Source: Hymenobacter jejuensis
Lineage (GTDB): Bacteria > Bacteroidota > Bacteroidia > Cytophagales > Hymenobacteraceae
DNA: 64,000 bases
NCBI RefSeq assembly: GCF_006337165.1
Contig: NZ_CP040896.1
Span: 1,612,001 to 1,676,000, forward strand
Reading direction: 5' to 3'
Part shown: positions 34,104 to 42,452 of the stretch, one piece after another
How positions within the stretch are numbered: the first letter of the stretch is position 1
Layout of the letters: each line of letters begins with the position of its first letter
The notes under the pieces: generated by a model
Seen by the model: only the letters and a program-made list of their open reading frames with translations
Database searches by the model: none
Told to the model about the DNA's origin: nothing
Translations under genes and position numbers: made by a program

Positions 34104-34910
34104 TTAGCTAGTAGCACGCATCGCGTTTAGCATGTTGCCGTACACGCGGTTCAACGAATTCAGGTTCGAAGTGAGGCTTGTTACCTCCTGCTTGAACTGA
34201 TCGGTTTCTTTGCCTGCTTCGGTCAGGTTTTCCATGGCTTGGCTCAAAGTGCCATAGAATTTGTTCATGGATTTGAGGTGCGTGTTAGCATCCTGCAGCT
34301 CCATCTCATACACTGCATTCAGCGCGCCCAAATTTTTGGTCACGTTCTGCACTTGCAGGTGATAAGCTTTGGCATCGGCCGTTGCTTCCGACATGGCGCT
34401 CATAGCCTGAGCCGTGTTAGCATATGCTTCGTTGATACGCTCCAGCGATTGAGCAGCAGAACGCACTTTCGTAGTATACTCGTCAGTAGCGTTGGTAGCA
34501 TCACCTAAACCAGCAAGTTGCTGGGTTGTCGTGCTCAAACGGTTCAGTCCTTGGCCAAGTGAAGCAATAGCCTCAGGCGTTACGTTTGCATCCTTAAGCA
34601 TGTCGTCCAGCTTGCGGGTCAGGCCTTGGCTATTGTTGCTGGTAGAGAAACTGTTGCTGTTGGTCGACGGGTCGTAGCCTTCGCTCAGTTCTGGATAAAC
34701 CAATGACCAATCTGGCTCTTTCGACTGAGGTTGAAACGCACTCAAAAAGAAGATGATAGCTTCTGTGCCTAGACCAGCGATAATCGCTACGTCAGCGAAG
34801 GGCCAGTGTTCAATTTTAAATAATGCTCCAATGATTACAACTGCTGCACCGATACCGTATACTTTGGGCATCAATACATCAAAGAGGAAGCTACCGCCTT
34901 TTGCTGCCAT
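34104..34910 (-). CDS. gldL: Type IX secretion / gliding motor protein GldL
   Basis: Proton-conducting partner of GldM in the rotary motor that powers type IX secretion and gliding. 268 residues. Two spans at about 12-32 and 38-58; the second, with GLGTEAIIFFLSAF, carries a membrane glutamate of the type used for proton translocation. LFKIEHWPFAD lies between them. The C-terminal 200 residues form a long cytoplasmic helical region. Order K-L-M-N is the conserved one. Confidence 0.95.
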   Translation of the reverse strand: MAAKGGSFLFDVLMPKVYGIGAAVVIIGALFKIEHWPFADVAIIAGLGTEAIIFFLSAFQPQSKEPDWSLVYPELSEGYDPSTNSNSFSTSNNSQGLTRKLDDMLKDANVTPEAIASLGQGLNRLSTTTQQLAGLGDATNATDEYTTKVRSAAQSLERINEAYANTAQAMSAMSEATADAKAYHLQVQNVTKNLGALNAVYEMELQDANTHLKSMNKFYGTLSQAMENLTEAGKETDQFKQEVTSLTSNLNSLNRVYGNMLNAMRATS

Positions 34911-34978
34911 TTTAATTTGGGATTGTAAAGAGTTTGTTTGAGTAATTAGAGAACGTGAGTTGATGATCCGAAAAGGAC

Positions 34979-35998
34979 TTAGTTCAGTCGATTGTTAGAA
35001 CCCATGCCAATTTGAATCATAGCCGTGCGGAACCCGATATAAGAACGGGCCGAATCTTGGTACTCAAAGTTGCGGGTACCGGTCTCAAGGAAGTAAGCAA
35101 TATCTTTCCACGAACCACCACGAACTACTTTGCGGGGTTCGTTATCGTCTGGGTTAGTTGGGTTCATGTCCCATACTACCGGCACAGAAGCTTCCATGTA
35201 AGCATCGTCGCACCACTCTGACACGTTGCCAGACATATCGTACAGGCCGAAGTCGTTCGGGAAGAAAGCACCAACTGGCGAAGTATAAGCGTAGCCATCG
35301 GAAGCATAGTCGCCACGGCCAGGTTTGAAGTTAGCCAGCATGCAGCCCTTCGAGTTGCGCAAATAAGGGCCGCCCCAAGGGTAAGTAGCTAAGTCACGAC
35401 CACCACGAGCGGCGTATTCCCATTCTGCTTCGGAAGGCAAGCGGAAGTTTGGAGTAGGAGCAAGACCAGCTTCAGCGTTGGCTGCGTTCTTGTTCTTAGT
35501 GCGCCAGTTGCAGAAATATTTTGCTGCGAACCAATCTACACCAACTACCGGGTAATCATCAAACGCTGGATGAGTATAGTAGTACTCCATCAGCGGGTCA
35601 CCCATATGATAAGTAAAGTCCCGTACCCAGACGGTCGTGTCAGGATAGAGTTCCGTCATCACATATTCTTCGCCCAACACGTCAATCGAATCCTGACGGA
35701 TAGCGTTCATGAACTGCCGATACTCATTGTTGGTAATCTCAGTCTCATCCATGTAGAAGCCGGCAATGGTTACCTGCTTATTCATGTTGACCATTGAGGC
35801 AGAAATATCTTGGTCGGTCTGACCCATATGGAAAGTACCTCCTGGGCAAGGAACCATACCGAAGGGCACTTCCTGCGGATTGAACTCGGGGCGATCCTCC
35901 GCTCCGACCAGGTCACCCTGCGGTCCTTTACCAAAACCACAGCCCCCCAGAAACAGCGCAGTCAAGGCTACGAGAGGCAAAACGAGAAACTTGTTCAT
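34979..35998 (-). CDS. gldK: Type IX secretion / gliding lipoprotein GldK
   Basis: Outer-membrane lipoprotein that forms the periplasmic ring with GldN. 339 residues from ATG 35998, with lipoprotein signal MNKFLVLPLVALTALFLGGC; an in-frame start at 36061 is upstream of the promoter and rejected. The body is a formylglycine-generating-enzyme-like fold: GGTFHMGQTDQD, EITNNEYRQFM, VVGVDWFAAKYFCNW, RLPSEAEWEYAARGG, GNVSEWCDDAY and VVRGGSWKD. First gene of the operon, with a strong promoter 61 nt upstream. Confidence 0.95.
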   Translation of the reverse strand: MNKFLVLPLVALTALFLGGCGFGKGPQGDLVGAEDRPEFNPQEVPFGMVPCPGGTFHMGQTDQDISASMVNMNKQVTIAGFYMDETEITNNEYRQFMNAIRQDSIDVLGEEYVMTELYPDTTVWVRDFTYHMGDPLMEYYYTHPAFDDYPVVGVDWFAAKYFCNWRTKNKNAANAEAGLAPTPNFRLPSEAEWEYAARGGRDLATYPWGGPYLRNSKGCMLANFKPGRGDYASDGYAYTSPVGAFFPNDFGLYDMSGNVSEWCDDAYMEASVPVVWDMNPTNPDDNEPRKVVRGGSWKDIAYFLETGTRNFEYQDSARSYIGFRTAMIQIGMGSNNRLN

Positions 35999-36058
35999 GT
36001 TAGGAAAAAAAAGACGGTTCAGGCGGCGATACCAGAAGATTACAATTTTTCGAGTCTG

Positions 36059-36089
36059 CAAATCTAACGAAAGTTATGTTCGTGCACAA
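36059..36089 (-). promoter_or_regulatory. Promoter of the gldKLMN operon
   Basis: On the minus strand TTG (36089-36087), a 20-nt spacer and TAGATTTG (36066-36059), which match the Bacteroidota -33/-7 pattern with standard spacing. Expected transcription start is about 55 nt before gldK. This is the best promoter I found in the window. Confidence 0.65.
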
Positions 36090-36234
36090 GCATTTCGCCC
36101 AACGCTTTGCGATTGTCTACCAACACCTTCAATTATCCGCTAAACGATAACTCACAGCAAGTTATTACATATTGCTTACAAAGCTATTAACAGCTGTCTG
36201 TAAAGCAATTATTAAGCTTATTTAAACTCTAACA

Positions 36235-37224
36235 TCAAAAACTATAACGAGGAGTATGGATAGCTGGACGGGTAGTTAAGGATGGTTTTGGGAACCGATA
36301 TGAGATCATAATCTCGTGTGAACTCAAAGCACGGGCATCTTGATTAAATGCAATTACATCAAAGGCATATCCCAAACGCACAGCGTTATCTTTGAACAAA
36401 CTCAGGCCCACCAAACCCGTGAACGATTCATCATAACGGTACCCAACGCCGGCCCAATACTTGTCATCAAGAGTGGCTCGAACACCGGCTTCGTACGAAT
36501 TGTTCTTGAAAGTAAACTTATTGCTGTCGCCGAATTTGCCGGGCAGCACCATCTTCATCAATACTGTAGGGGTAACCACAACGGAAGAAGAAGCTTCGAT
36601 ATTATAGCCCGCCGTAAGATAGGCGTGGTTCTCATTTAGAAATTCGGCCGTTGTACTTCCTGCGTCGCTATTGAATCGGTAGTTGGAGCGCAGTAGGTTA
36701 TTAAGGCTAAGACCAGCATATAGCTTTTCCGACTCGTACCAAACTCCAGCGCCCAAATCGAATTTATGATCTGAGCCGCTACGGGGCACTCGCGGATCTC
36801 CTTCATCAATAGGGCGGTAGATGCCCTGGCCCACATAATTCAGAATCCCCTGAATCCCTATACCTAACCGTCCTTCCCCTATCTTAAAGTGCTTAGAATA
36901 AGACACTTGCGCGTTAGTGATTTTTAGCTGGGCTATCTGATCGCGAAAAACATGAAACCCTATTCCTCCACCTAATGCTCGCACAGGCATGGACCCTGTT
37001 AGCATAATGGTTTTGGGCGATCCCCCGTCGTCGAAGGAGGCGGAGTAATTCAGATATTGAATACGTCCGAAAGAAGAGATTTCAGCCTGCCCCTTAATGC
37101 CTGCATAAGCAGGATTTAGGTACATCCCATTGAATCCGTAATGGCTAAACTGAGGCTGTTGTTGCGCGAAGGCGGTGCCAGTTGCTGCGGTGAGCAAAGC
37201 AGCGGCAAGTATAATTCCCTTCAT
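36235..37224 (-). CDS. PorP/SprF family type IX membrane protein
   Basis: 329-residue outer-membrane beta-barrel of the PorP/SprF family, which partners surface adhesins or the secretion machinery. Signal peptide MKGIILAAALLTAATGTAFAQ, then QQPQFSHYGFNGMYLNPAYAGIKG, the family's hallmark N-terminal motif, and alternating amphipathic strands to the C-terminal FNQDARALSSHEIMISYRF. It precedes gldK by 236 nt and has its own promoter. Whether it serves a specific adhesin (SprF-like) or the core system (PorP) cannot be told. Confidence 0.92.
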   Translation of the reverse strand: MKGIILAAALLTAATGTAFAQQQPQFSHYGFNGMYLNPAYAGIKGQAEISSFGRIQYLNYSASFDDGGSPKTIMLTGSMPVRALGGGIGFHVFRDQIAQLKITNAQVSYSKHFKIGEGRLGIGIQGILNYVGQGIYRPIDEGDPRVPRSGSDHKFDLGAGVWYESEKLYAGLSLNNLLRSNYRFNSDAGSTTAEFLNENHAYLTAGYNIEASSSVVVTPTVLMKMVLPGKFGDSNKFTFKNNSYEAGVRATLDDKYWAGVGYRYDESFTGLVGLSLFKDNAVRLGYAFDVIAFNQDARALSSHEIMISYRFPKPSLTTRPAIHTPRYSF

Positions 37225-37278
37225 AGAGCGACGGCTTTAGAATGCGATACGGACGGCAGAAAATAGAGTTGATATTCT

Positions 37279-37286
37279 CAAATGTA
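37279..37286 (-). promoter_or_regulatory. Putative -7 element of the porP/sprF promoter
   Basis: TACATTTG on the minus strand is an exact TAnnTTTG match 54 nt before the start codon. A T-rich tract precedes it but no clean TTTG -33 box. Confidence 0.5.
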
Positions 37287-37358
37287 AAGAAAAAACTCTG
37301 CGAAAAATTCCCGCTAAAGCCGGATTTAACGCGTTTATTCCTTCTTTACTACCGCGCC

Positions 37359-38189
37359 TTAAGCACTCTGCTTGCCGCTCTTATTTTTTTCTTTGCCGGC
37401 ATCACTTCCGTGATGATACCGTATGTAAGCTTCGATTGCTCCGGTCATGGAAGGAGCGTTAGGTTGCGGAGCTTCAATGTCCAGCTCTAGACCGGCATCC
37501 AACACAGCCTTAGCAGTAGTAGGGCCAAACGCTGCAATTCGCGTGCCGTCTTGTTCGAAATCAGGGAAGTTGATGAATAAGGAGCTAATTCCGGAAGGGC
37601 TGAAAAAAGCAATGCAGTCGTACTTCACGTCCGAGAGATCGGAGAGGTCACTGGCGACCGTACGATAGATAACAGCTTCCGTAAACTTGAAATTATTCGC
37701 CCGCATAAACTCCGGGATATCGTCTTTGCGGATATCTGAGCACGGATACAGAAACTTCTCGCCCTTGTGCTTCTTGATCACATCGAAAAGATCAGCCGCA
37801 GTACGTTGCCCCACAAATAGCTTCCGCTTGCGCAACACAATGTACTTCTGCAGGTAATTAGCAGTTTGCTCAGAGATGCAGAAATATTTCATCTCGGCTG
37901 GCATTTCCAACTTAGCCTCCTGACAGATACGAAAGAAGTGGTCGACAGCATTACGGCTGGTAAAGATGACCGCCGTATGGTCGAGGATGTTTACCTTCTC
38001 TTTGCGGAAATCCTTATAAGAAACCGGATCGACCTGGATAAACTCACGAAAATCTACTTTGATGCCGTATTTCTCGGCAATGGCAAAGTAAGGAGAAACG
38101 TCGCCCGTCGGCTTAGGCTGGGTGACAAGAATGCTGGAGATGCGCTTGGCGTGTCGGCCCGTCCCCGGTTTGTCTTTGCTCTCGGCCAT
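37359..38189 (-). CDS. hemD: Uroporphyrinogen-III synthase
   Basis: Closes hydroxymethylbilane to uroporphyrinogen III in haem and sirohaem synthesis. 276 residues. Typical weakly conserved HemD pattern: ILVTQPKPTGDVSPYF, HTAVIFTSRNAVDHFF, LYPCSDIRKDDIPEFM, EAVIYRT, CIAFFSPSGISSLF and RIAAFGPTTAKAV. A charged extension at each end (Lys/Gly/Ser C-terminus) is not part of the fold. It follows a DUF4271 gene on the same strand, 75 nt away, a pairing seen in other Bacteroidota. Confidence 0.87.
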   Translation of the reverse strand: MAESKDKPGTGRHAKRISSILVTQPKPTGDVSPYFAIAEKYGIKVDFREFIQVDPVSYKDFRKEKVNILDHTAVIFTSRNAVDHFFRICQEAKLEMPAEMKYFCISEQTANYLQKYIVLRKRKLFVGQRTAADLFDVIKKHKGEKFLYPCSDIRKDDIPEFMRANNFKFTEAVIYRTVASDLSDLSDVKYDCIAFFSPSGISSLFINFPDFEQDGTRIAAFGPTTAKAVLDAGLELDIEAPQPNAPSMTGAIEAYIRYHHGSDAGKEKNKSGKQSA

Positions 38190-38264
38190 AAGGTATGAAA
38201 AAGGGTAAATCTAGTGCAATAGGGAGCTTCGCGGAAAGCACCAGCGGGCAGCCGGCGCCAATAT

Positions 38265-39452
38265 TCAAAAGGTAAAAACGATAAGCTTTAGCAGAATGAT
38301 CAACGGGATGACTTCTGTGGCGCAAAGGTAAGAAAACAAATGCAGATTTAGCAGCGATGTCCTACGGTGCAAAGTGCGTGCAATTCGCACTACCGTTCCC
38401 ACCAACATCAAGGAAACCACTCCGTTGGATACCCACAATACTGTCTCAGGCAACGTTTGATTTAGCCCCAAGTACAGCAGCATTACGAACGGCAGGAAGA
38501 GGCCCATAAACAGAATGGTGCGCACAAACTCCCGGTACTGCACCATAACCAAGGGCGTAACATCAAAAATGTACCCCATAAGTTCTAGAAACAGGTATTT
38601 GCCCAGCACGAAGCCTGCTACCAAGCCCGCATACAGAAATACCCGAAGAACGATAGCGGATTCGGGCACGTCGAAGAGGCGCCGTAAGATTACGATGCTC
38701 TGAATATTGGTATGAATGGCCACCAACAACAGCGCAAACGAGAGCGAAAAAACCAACATCAACAGCAGATTAAGCCAAGTAACCGTTGGCTTAATAAGGA
38801 ATTCCTGGTCTTTTGAGGTTTTACTCCACAGCCCCTCAAACTGGTAGATACGAGCAAACCCTGGCTGATACGTAGCACGAATGCCCCCGTAAAGCAGGCC
38901 GATCAGCAGCAAGAAGCATAGAAATACGTTTTGACCCTGATGCCCTCTCGGTCGCGGCTGCGCTACCAAAGGGTGGGATGCAGCTTTGCCCACGTGAATA
39001 ACAGGCGAGGGCACAAAATTCGTGAAAGAAGCTAAGTTAGGACTTACTTCCGGATGCCATACGCAGAGTAGGTGGGGGCCTGGCGGAGCGGTAGCGGGTA
39101 CCAGCTTTGCCAAATCAAGTTTGTAGGAGGCCGGGGCTTTGGCGGTAAACACCAACCGATTATCCAGAAAAATGCTGAAGTCCTTGCGCGCCGCGAAGGT
39201 TATCAACAGCGGCCGATTGGGCCGGATGCTGATCCACTGGTAGTAGGTATGAGCCGGCGTGTGGTAGTCGGGCAGATATAAAATCAGCCGATTATGAACG
39301 GCATCATGAATGAGCCACTCGGAAGATAGTCCGGCTTTGGGCGCGGGAGGCAGAGGGCGATATTCGGCCGCCTGCAAAGCAAGTGGCAGCAGTGCTATCC
39401 AAAGGCACAATGCCCAAAAGCGCCGGCTTTTTGTCTGAACTGCCCGTTTCAC
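38265..39452 (-). CDS. DUF4271 domain membrane protein
   Basis: 395 residues. The frame opens with GTG at 39452, giving VKRAVQTKSRRFWALCLWIALLPLALQA, a signal peptide. A periplasmic beta-rich domain (about 30-170) precedes a span near 182-200, then six to seven spans typical of DUF4271 (YQFEGLWSK, FVLGKYLFLELMGYIF, FVRTILFMGLFLPFVMLL). Function unknown; it is usually beside hemD in this phylum. The preceding wecA-like gene stops 11 nt upstream, so the three genes are probably co-transcribed. Confidence 0.8.
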   Translation of the reverse strand: MKRAVQTKSRRFWALCLWIALLPLALQAAEYRPLPPAPKAGLSSEWLIHDAVHNRLILYLPDYHTPAHTYYQWISIRPNRPLLITFAARKDFSIFLDNRLVFTAKAPASYKLDLAKLVPATAPPGPHLLCVWHPEVSPNLASFTNFVPSPVIHVGKAASHPLVAQPRPRGHQGQNVFLCFLLLIGLLYGGIRATYQPGFARIYQFEGLWSKTSKDQEFLIKPTVTWLNLLLMLVFSLSFALLLVAIHTNIQSIVILRRLFDVPESAIVLRVFLYAGLVAGFVLGKYLFLELMGYIFDVTPLVMVQYREFVRTILFMGLFLPFVMLLYLGLNQTLPETVLWVSNGVVSLMLVGTVVRIARTLHRRTSLLNLHLFSYLCATEVIPLIILLKLIVFTF

Positions 39453-39463
39453 GCCGCAATAAG

Positions 39464-40534
39464 TTAGGACGCTACTCGCTGTTGAGCGCTACGGCTATGA
39501 TAGACGCCAAGAAAAACGCTCAGCAGCAATGAAAACAAAACTAACACAATGATTAACAACGTATTACCTATGTATGAGAAGTTAATCACAAACAGAATTA
39601 CCACCAGATTGAGCAAGGCCAACAGCATCACGGTGCTGATCTGCTGAAAGCCCATTGCCAAGATGCGGTGATGGATGTGGTTTTTGTCGGGAGAGAAAGG
39701 CGAGCGTCCAGCCATCATGCGAACTATAAACACCCGCAACGTATCGAACAGTGGCACGAACAAAATGCCGGCGGCCACCGAAGGAGCAGAAGAAGCAAAG
39801 GGACTATCGGCCCGCAGGCCCATCTCCACAAACTGGATGGTCAGGATGGAAACGATGAAACCACATACCAGCGAACCGGTATCGCCCATGAAGATGTTGG
39901 CCCTGTGAAAGTTATAGCGCAAAAACCCCAATATGCCGCCAATCAGACACACGGATACATACACGTAATTGCCATAGCCAGCGCCCCCATATCGGGCAAA
40001 GTAAAAGCCGTAGGTACTGGCGATAATCAGGACAATGGTGCCCGCTAAGCCGTCGAGACCGTCGATCAGATTGATCGCGTTGGTGATGCCCACAATAGCC
40101 AGAAAGGTGACGGCATAGCTGATTCCAACCGGCAGCTCATGAATCCCCAGAATACCCTGAAAACTGGTGATGCGGATGTCGGCCATAATCATGACCACAC
40201 CGGTCGCCAGCAGTTGGCCCACAAACTTCTTCATCACCGAAATCGTGACGAGGTCATCCTTCAGGCCAACGAAGAAAAGCACAATACAGCCCGCTAACAG
40301 CTGCTGAATGCCGTTGCTGAGATCGGCGAAGATGGTGAGAGCCGACATGAAGCCTGCAAACACTGCCACGCCCCCCAAACGGGGCGTCAAAGATTCATGC
40401 ACTGTACGCACGTTGGGCGTATCGAGCATGTTTTTCAAATGAGCAATATAGATGATAGATGGCACTGCAAAGAGTGCCACTAAAAATGCCCAAAGGAAGG
40501 ACAAGCCCAACGGTATAGCGTATGCATTCATCAC
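39464..40534 (-). CDS. WecA/MraY-family undecaprenyl-phosphate sugar-1-phosphate transferase
   Basis: 356-residue polytopic enzyme that loads a sugar phosphate (probably GlcNAc-1-phosphate) on undecaprenyl phosphate to start a surface polymer. About eleven spans. Hallmarks: TPRLGGVAVFAGF, the metal-binding GLKDDLV, INLIDGLDGLAG, FMGDTGSLVCGF and DKNHIHHRI. These fit the WecA/TagO branch better than MraY. A second ATG three bases in is an alternative start. Acceptor polymer unknown. Confidence 0.9.
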   Translation of the reverse strand: MMNAYAIPLGLSFLWAFLVALFAVPSIIYIAHLKNMLDTPNVRTVHESLTPRLGGVAVFAGFMSALTIFADLSNGIQQLLAGCIVLFFVGLKDDLVTISVMKKFVGQLLATGVVMIMADIRITSFQGILGIHELPVGISYAVTFLAIVGITNAINLIDGLDGLAGTIVLIIASTYGFYFARYGGAGYGNYVYVSVCLIGGILGFLRYNFHRANIFMGDTGSLVCGFIVSILTIQFVEMGLRADSPFASSAPSVAAGILFVPLFDTLRVFIVRMMAGRSPFSPDKNHIHHRILAMGFQQISTVMLLALLNLVVILFVINFSYIGNTLLIIVLVLFSLLLSVFLGVYHSRSAQQRVAS

Positions 40535-40593
40535 GTGGGGACAAAATTACACAAATAGCGGTGGAAGTCGCCTTCGAGTTTCGGCAGATTTCC

Positions 40594-41010
40594 TCAGCTA
40601 TGCAAAACCCCCTCCCGATTGAGCAGTCCAATGTGAATCAGGTTGGCTGGCACAATGGAATCGGGCACGAAAATGAATTTCTTATCAAAGATTTGAGGGC
40701 CGCGGTAGTAGCTCACCCAATACTGGTTGTTGAGGTGAAAAAGGTCGGGGTCGATGGGCTCGACGGGAATGGCGCTCTGCGGTTCGACTTCCAGAATAAC
40801 GTGGCGCAATGTGGAGGTGCGTACTACTTCGCCGTCGTCTTTGGTGCCGTAGCCATTGGAGCTGATGATTACGTTGCGCAAGGGATAGCTATTGTGGTTG
40901 AGCAGGTACACCTGCCAGCCCGGTTTGCCTTCTTCCGTAGCCGCTGCTTCGTCGGGTACCACAGCCACGGATACCCCTTCTACTGGGTCAAAAGTGATAT
41001 CTTCTTTCAT
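40594..41010 (-). CDS. Conserved protein of unknown function upstream of the WecA-like gene
   Basis: 138 residues, acidic N-terminus (MKEDITFDPVEGVSVAVV), then beta-strand-rich sequence with YLLNHNSYPLRNVIISSNGYG and YWVSYYRGPQIFDKKFIFVPDSI. No signal peptide, no membrane span. It follows lipB by 3 nt, indicating co-transcription with it, and precedes the WecA-like gene by 59 nt. I do not recognise a named family. Confidence 0.75.
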   Translation of the reverse strand: MKEDITFDPVEGVSVAVVPDEAAATEEGKPGWQVYLLNHNSYPLRNVIISSNGYGTKDDGEVVRTSTLRHVILEVEPQSAIPVEPIDPDLFHLNNQYWVSYYRGPQIFDKKFIFVPDSIVPANLIHIGLLNREGVLHS

Positions 41011-41013
41011 GCG

Positions 41014-41826
41014 TTACATAGTACAAAACTCCGCGCCCAGTAGTTCGGCCAGATGCGGTAGCAGGCGCTCCTGCACTTCTTCCACCGAAACGGCGTGACC
41101 TAACTCCTGCTGGAGCGAAGTCACAGCTTTGTCGGTGATGCCGCAGGGCACAATGTGGCCGAAATACGTGAGGTCGGTATTAAGGTTGAGGGCAAACCCG
41201 TGCATGGTCACCCAACGGCTGCACTTCACCCCCATGGCGCAAATCTTACGGGGGTTAGGCGCACCCTCCGCAAAGTCGAGCCATACGCCCGTAAGCCCGG
41301 CAATACGCCCCGCCGAAAGGCCATAATCAGCTAATAATCTGATAATTGCCTCTTCCAACACCCGCAAATAGCGGTGAATATCAGTAAAGAAATTGTCGAG
41401 GTCCAGGATAGGATATCCTACCAGTTGGCCCGGCCCGTGGTAGGTAATGTCGCCGCCGCGGTTGATGCGGTGAAACGTGGCGCCGTGCTGCGCAAGCTGC
41501 GCTTCGTCGAGCAGCAAGTGCTCAGGCTTGCCGCTCTTACCTAAGGTATACACGTGCGGATGCTGGCACAGCAGCAAGTAGTTGTCCGTCAAGAGCTTAG
41601 CCGAGCCTGTTTCTTCGGCTTGCCGATTCTGCGCTTTGATAGCCAGTGTTTTAGCCAATAGTTCTTCCTGGTACGCCCATGTCGGTTCGTACGCAACCAA
41701 ACCCAGCCGCTGCACCAACACCCGCCGATTTTGCCCGGCCGTAGCCGGTGGCGTTGGAGCTACGATTAAGTCAGGAAGCGTTGCTACTGAAGCAGGACTA
41801 GCGCAGGGGTTAGGCAGTAAATCCAT
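41014..41826 (-). CDS. lipB: Octanoyl-[acyl-carrier-protein]:protein N-octanoyltransferase LipB
   Basis: Transfers octanoate from ACP to lipoyl domains, the first step of lipoate synthesis. 270 residues. Motifs: CQHPHVYTLGKSG, RINRGGDITYHGPGQLVGYPILDL, the acyl-site Lys in KICAMGVKCSRWVTMHGFALN and the catalytic Cys in IVPCGI. An N-terminal extension of about 35 Ala/Pro-rich residues precedes the conserved VQRLGLVAYEPTW; the true start could be internal but no good ATG is seen. Divergent from the UPF0102 gene. Confidence 0.92.
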   Translation of the reverse strand: MDLLPNPCASPASVATLPDLIVAPTPPATAGQNRRVLVQRLGLVAYEPTWAYQEELLAKTLAIKAQNRQAEETGSAKLLTDNYLLLCQHPHVYTLGKSGKPEHLLLDEAQLAQHGATFHRINRGGDITYHGPGQLVGYPILDLDNFFTDIHRYLRVLEEAIIRLLADYGLSAGRIAGLTGVWLDFAEGAPNPRKICAMGVKCSRWVTMHGFALNLNTDLTYFGHIVPCGITDKAVTSLQQELGHAVSVEEVQERLLPHLAELLGAEFCTM

Positions 41827-42049
41827 CAGAATAAGGTTCAGATAATCGAATGGTTAGCTAGACCAAAATAAGTGAGCCTTTCCGCATAGCAGCCAAGCAT
41901 AAGCGTAGGGCGTGATGGCGGTAGCCAACCGAATCTTTGAGGGTGAAAAGACGCAGGCGGCACCGAGCGCCGAGTGGTTTCCAAACGCCTCAGAAGACTA
42001 TCAAATGTACTAGATTTGGGGCCGCTCCCCAATCCCTGAGCTTTCCGTT

Positions 42050-42409
42050 ATGCCTTCGCCAGCCCACCAACTTGGCCATGCCGGCGAAACGGCGGCCGCT
42101 CAGCATTTCTTGGCGCAGGGCTTCGAAATAGTCTACCGAAACTACCGCTACCGCCGCGCCGAGGTCGATTTGATCGTGCGGCGCGATCGCTCCCTGTTGG
42201 TTTTTGTAGAGGTAAAAGCGCGCTCGTCGGTGCAGTTTGGGTTTCCCGAAGAATTCGTGACCGAACGCAAACGCCAGCTGTTCCGCTTGGCTGCGGAGCA
42301 CTACCAGGAAGAAATCAACTGGCATGGCGATATCCGCTTTGATATTCTGGCCGTTACGCCCGCCGCCGACGGCTTACGCCTTAAGCATTTTGAAGACGCT
42401 TTTTATTAG
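42050..42409 (+). CDS. UPF0102 / YraN-like nuclease-fold protein
   Basis: 119 residues, cytoplasmic. GHAGETAAAQHFLAQGFEIVYRNYRYRRAEVDLIVRRDRSLLVFVEVKAR carries the E-(x)-D-(x)-ExK residues of the restriction-endonuclease-like fold characteristic of UPF0102. Function in the cell is poorly known; a DNA processing role has been suggested for the family. Single gene in a gap between two minus-strand genes. Confidence 0.88.
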   Translation: MPSPAHQLGHAGETAAAQHFLAQGFEIVYRNYRYRRAEVDLIVRRDRSLLVFVEVKARSSVQFGFPEEFVTERKRQLFRLAAEHYQEEINWHGDIRFDILAVTPAADGLRLKHFEDAFY

Positions 42410-42415
42410 CCTATA

Positions 42416-42446
42416 TTATAAGCATTTGACTATCAAGTACTTATAA
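42416..42446. repeat. 31-bp AT-rich palindrome, instance 9 (best match)
   Basis: TTATAA, GCAT, TTGACTATCAA, GTAC, TTATAA. The most symmetric copy; both outer hexamers are identical. It fills the 43-nt gap between two convergent stop codons (42409 on +, 42453 on -). Confidence 0.7.
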
Positions 42447-42452
42447 CAATCA

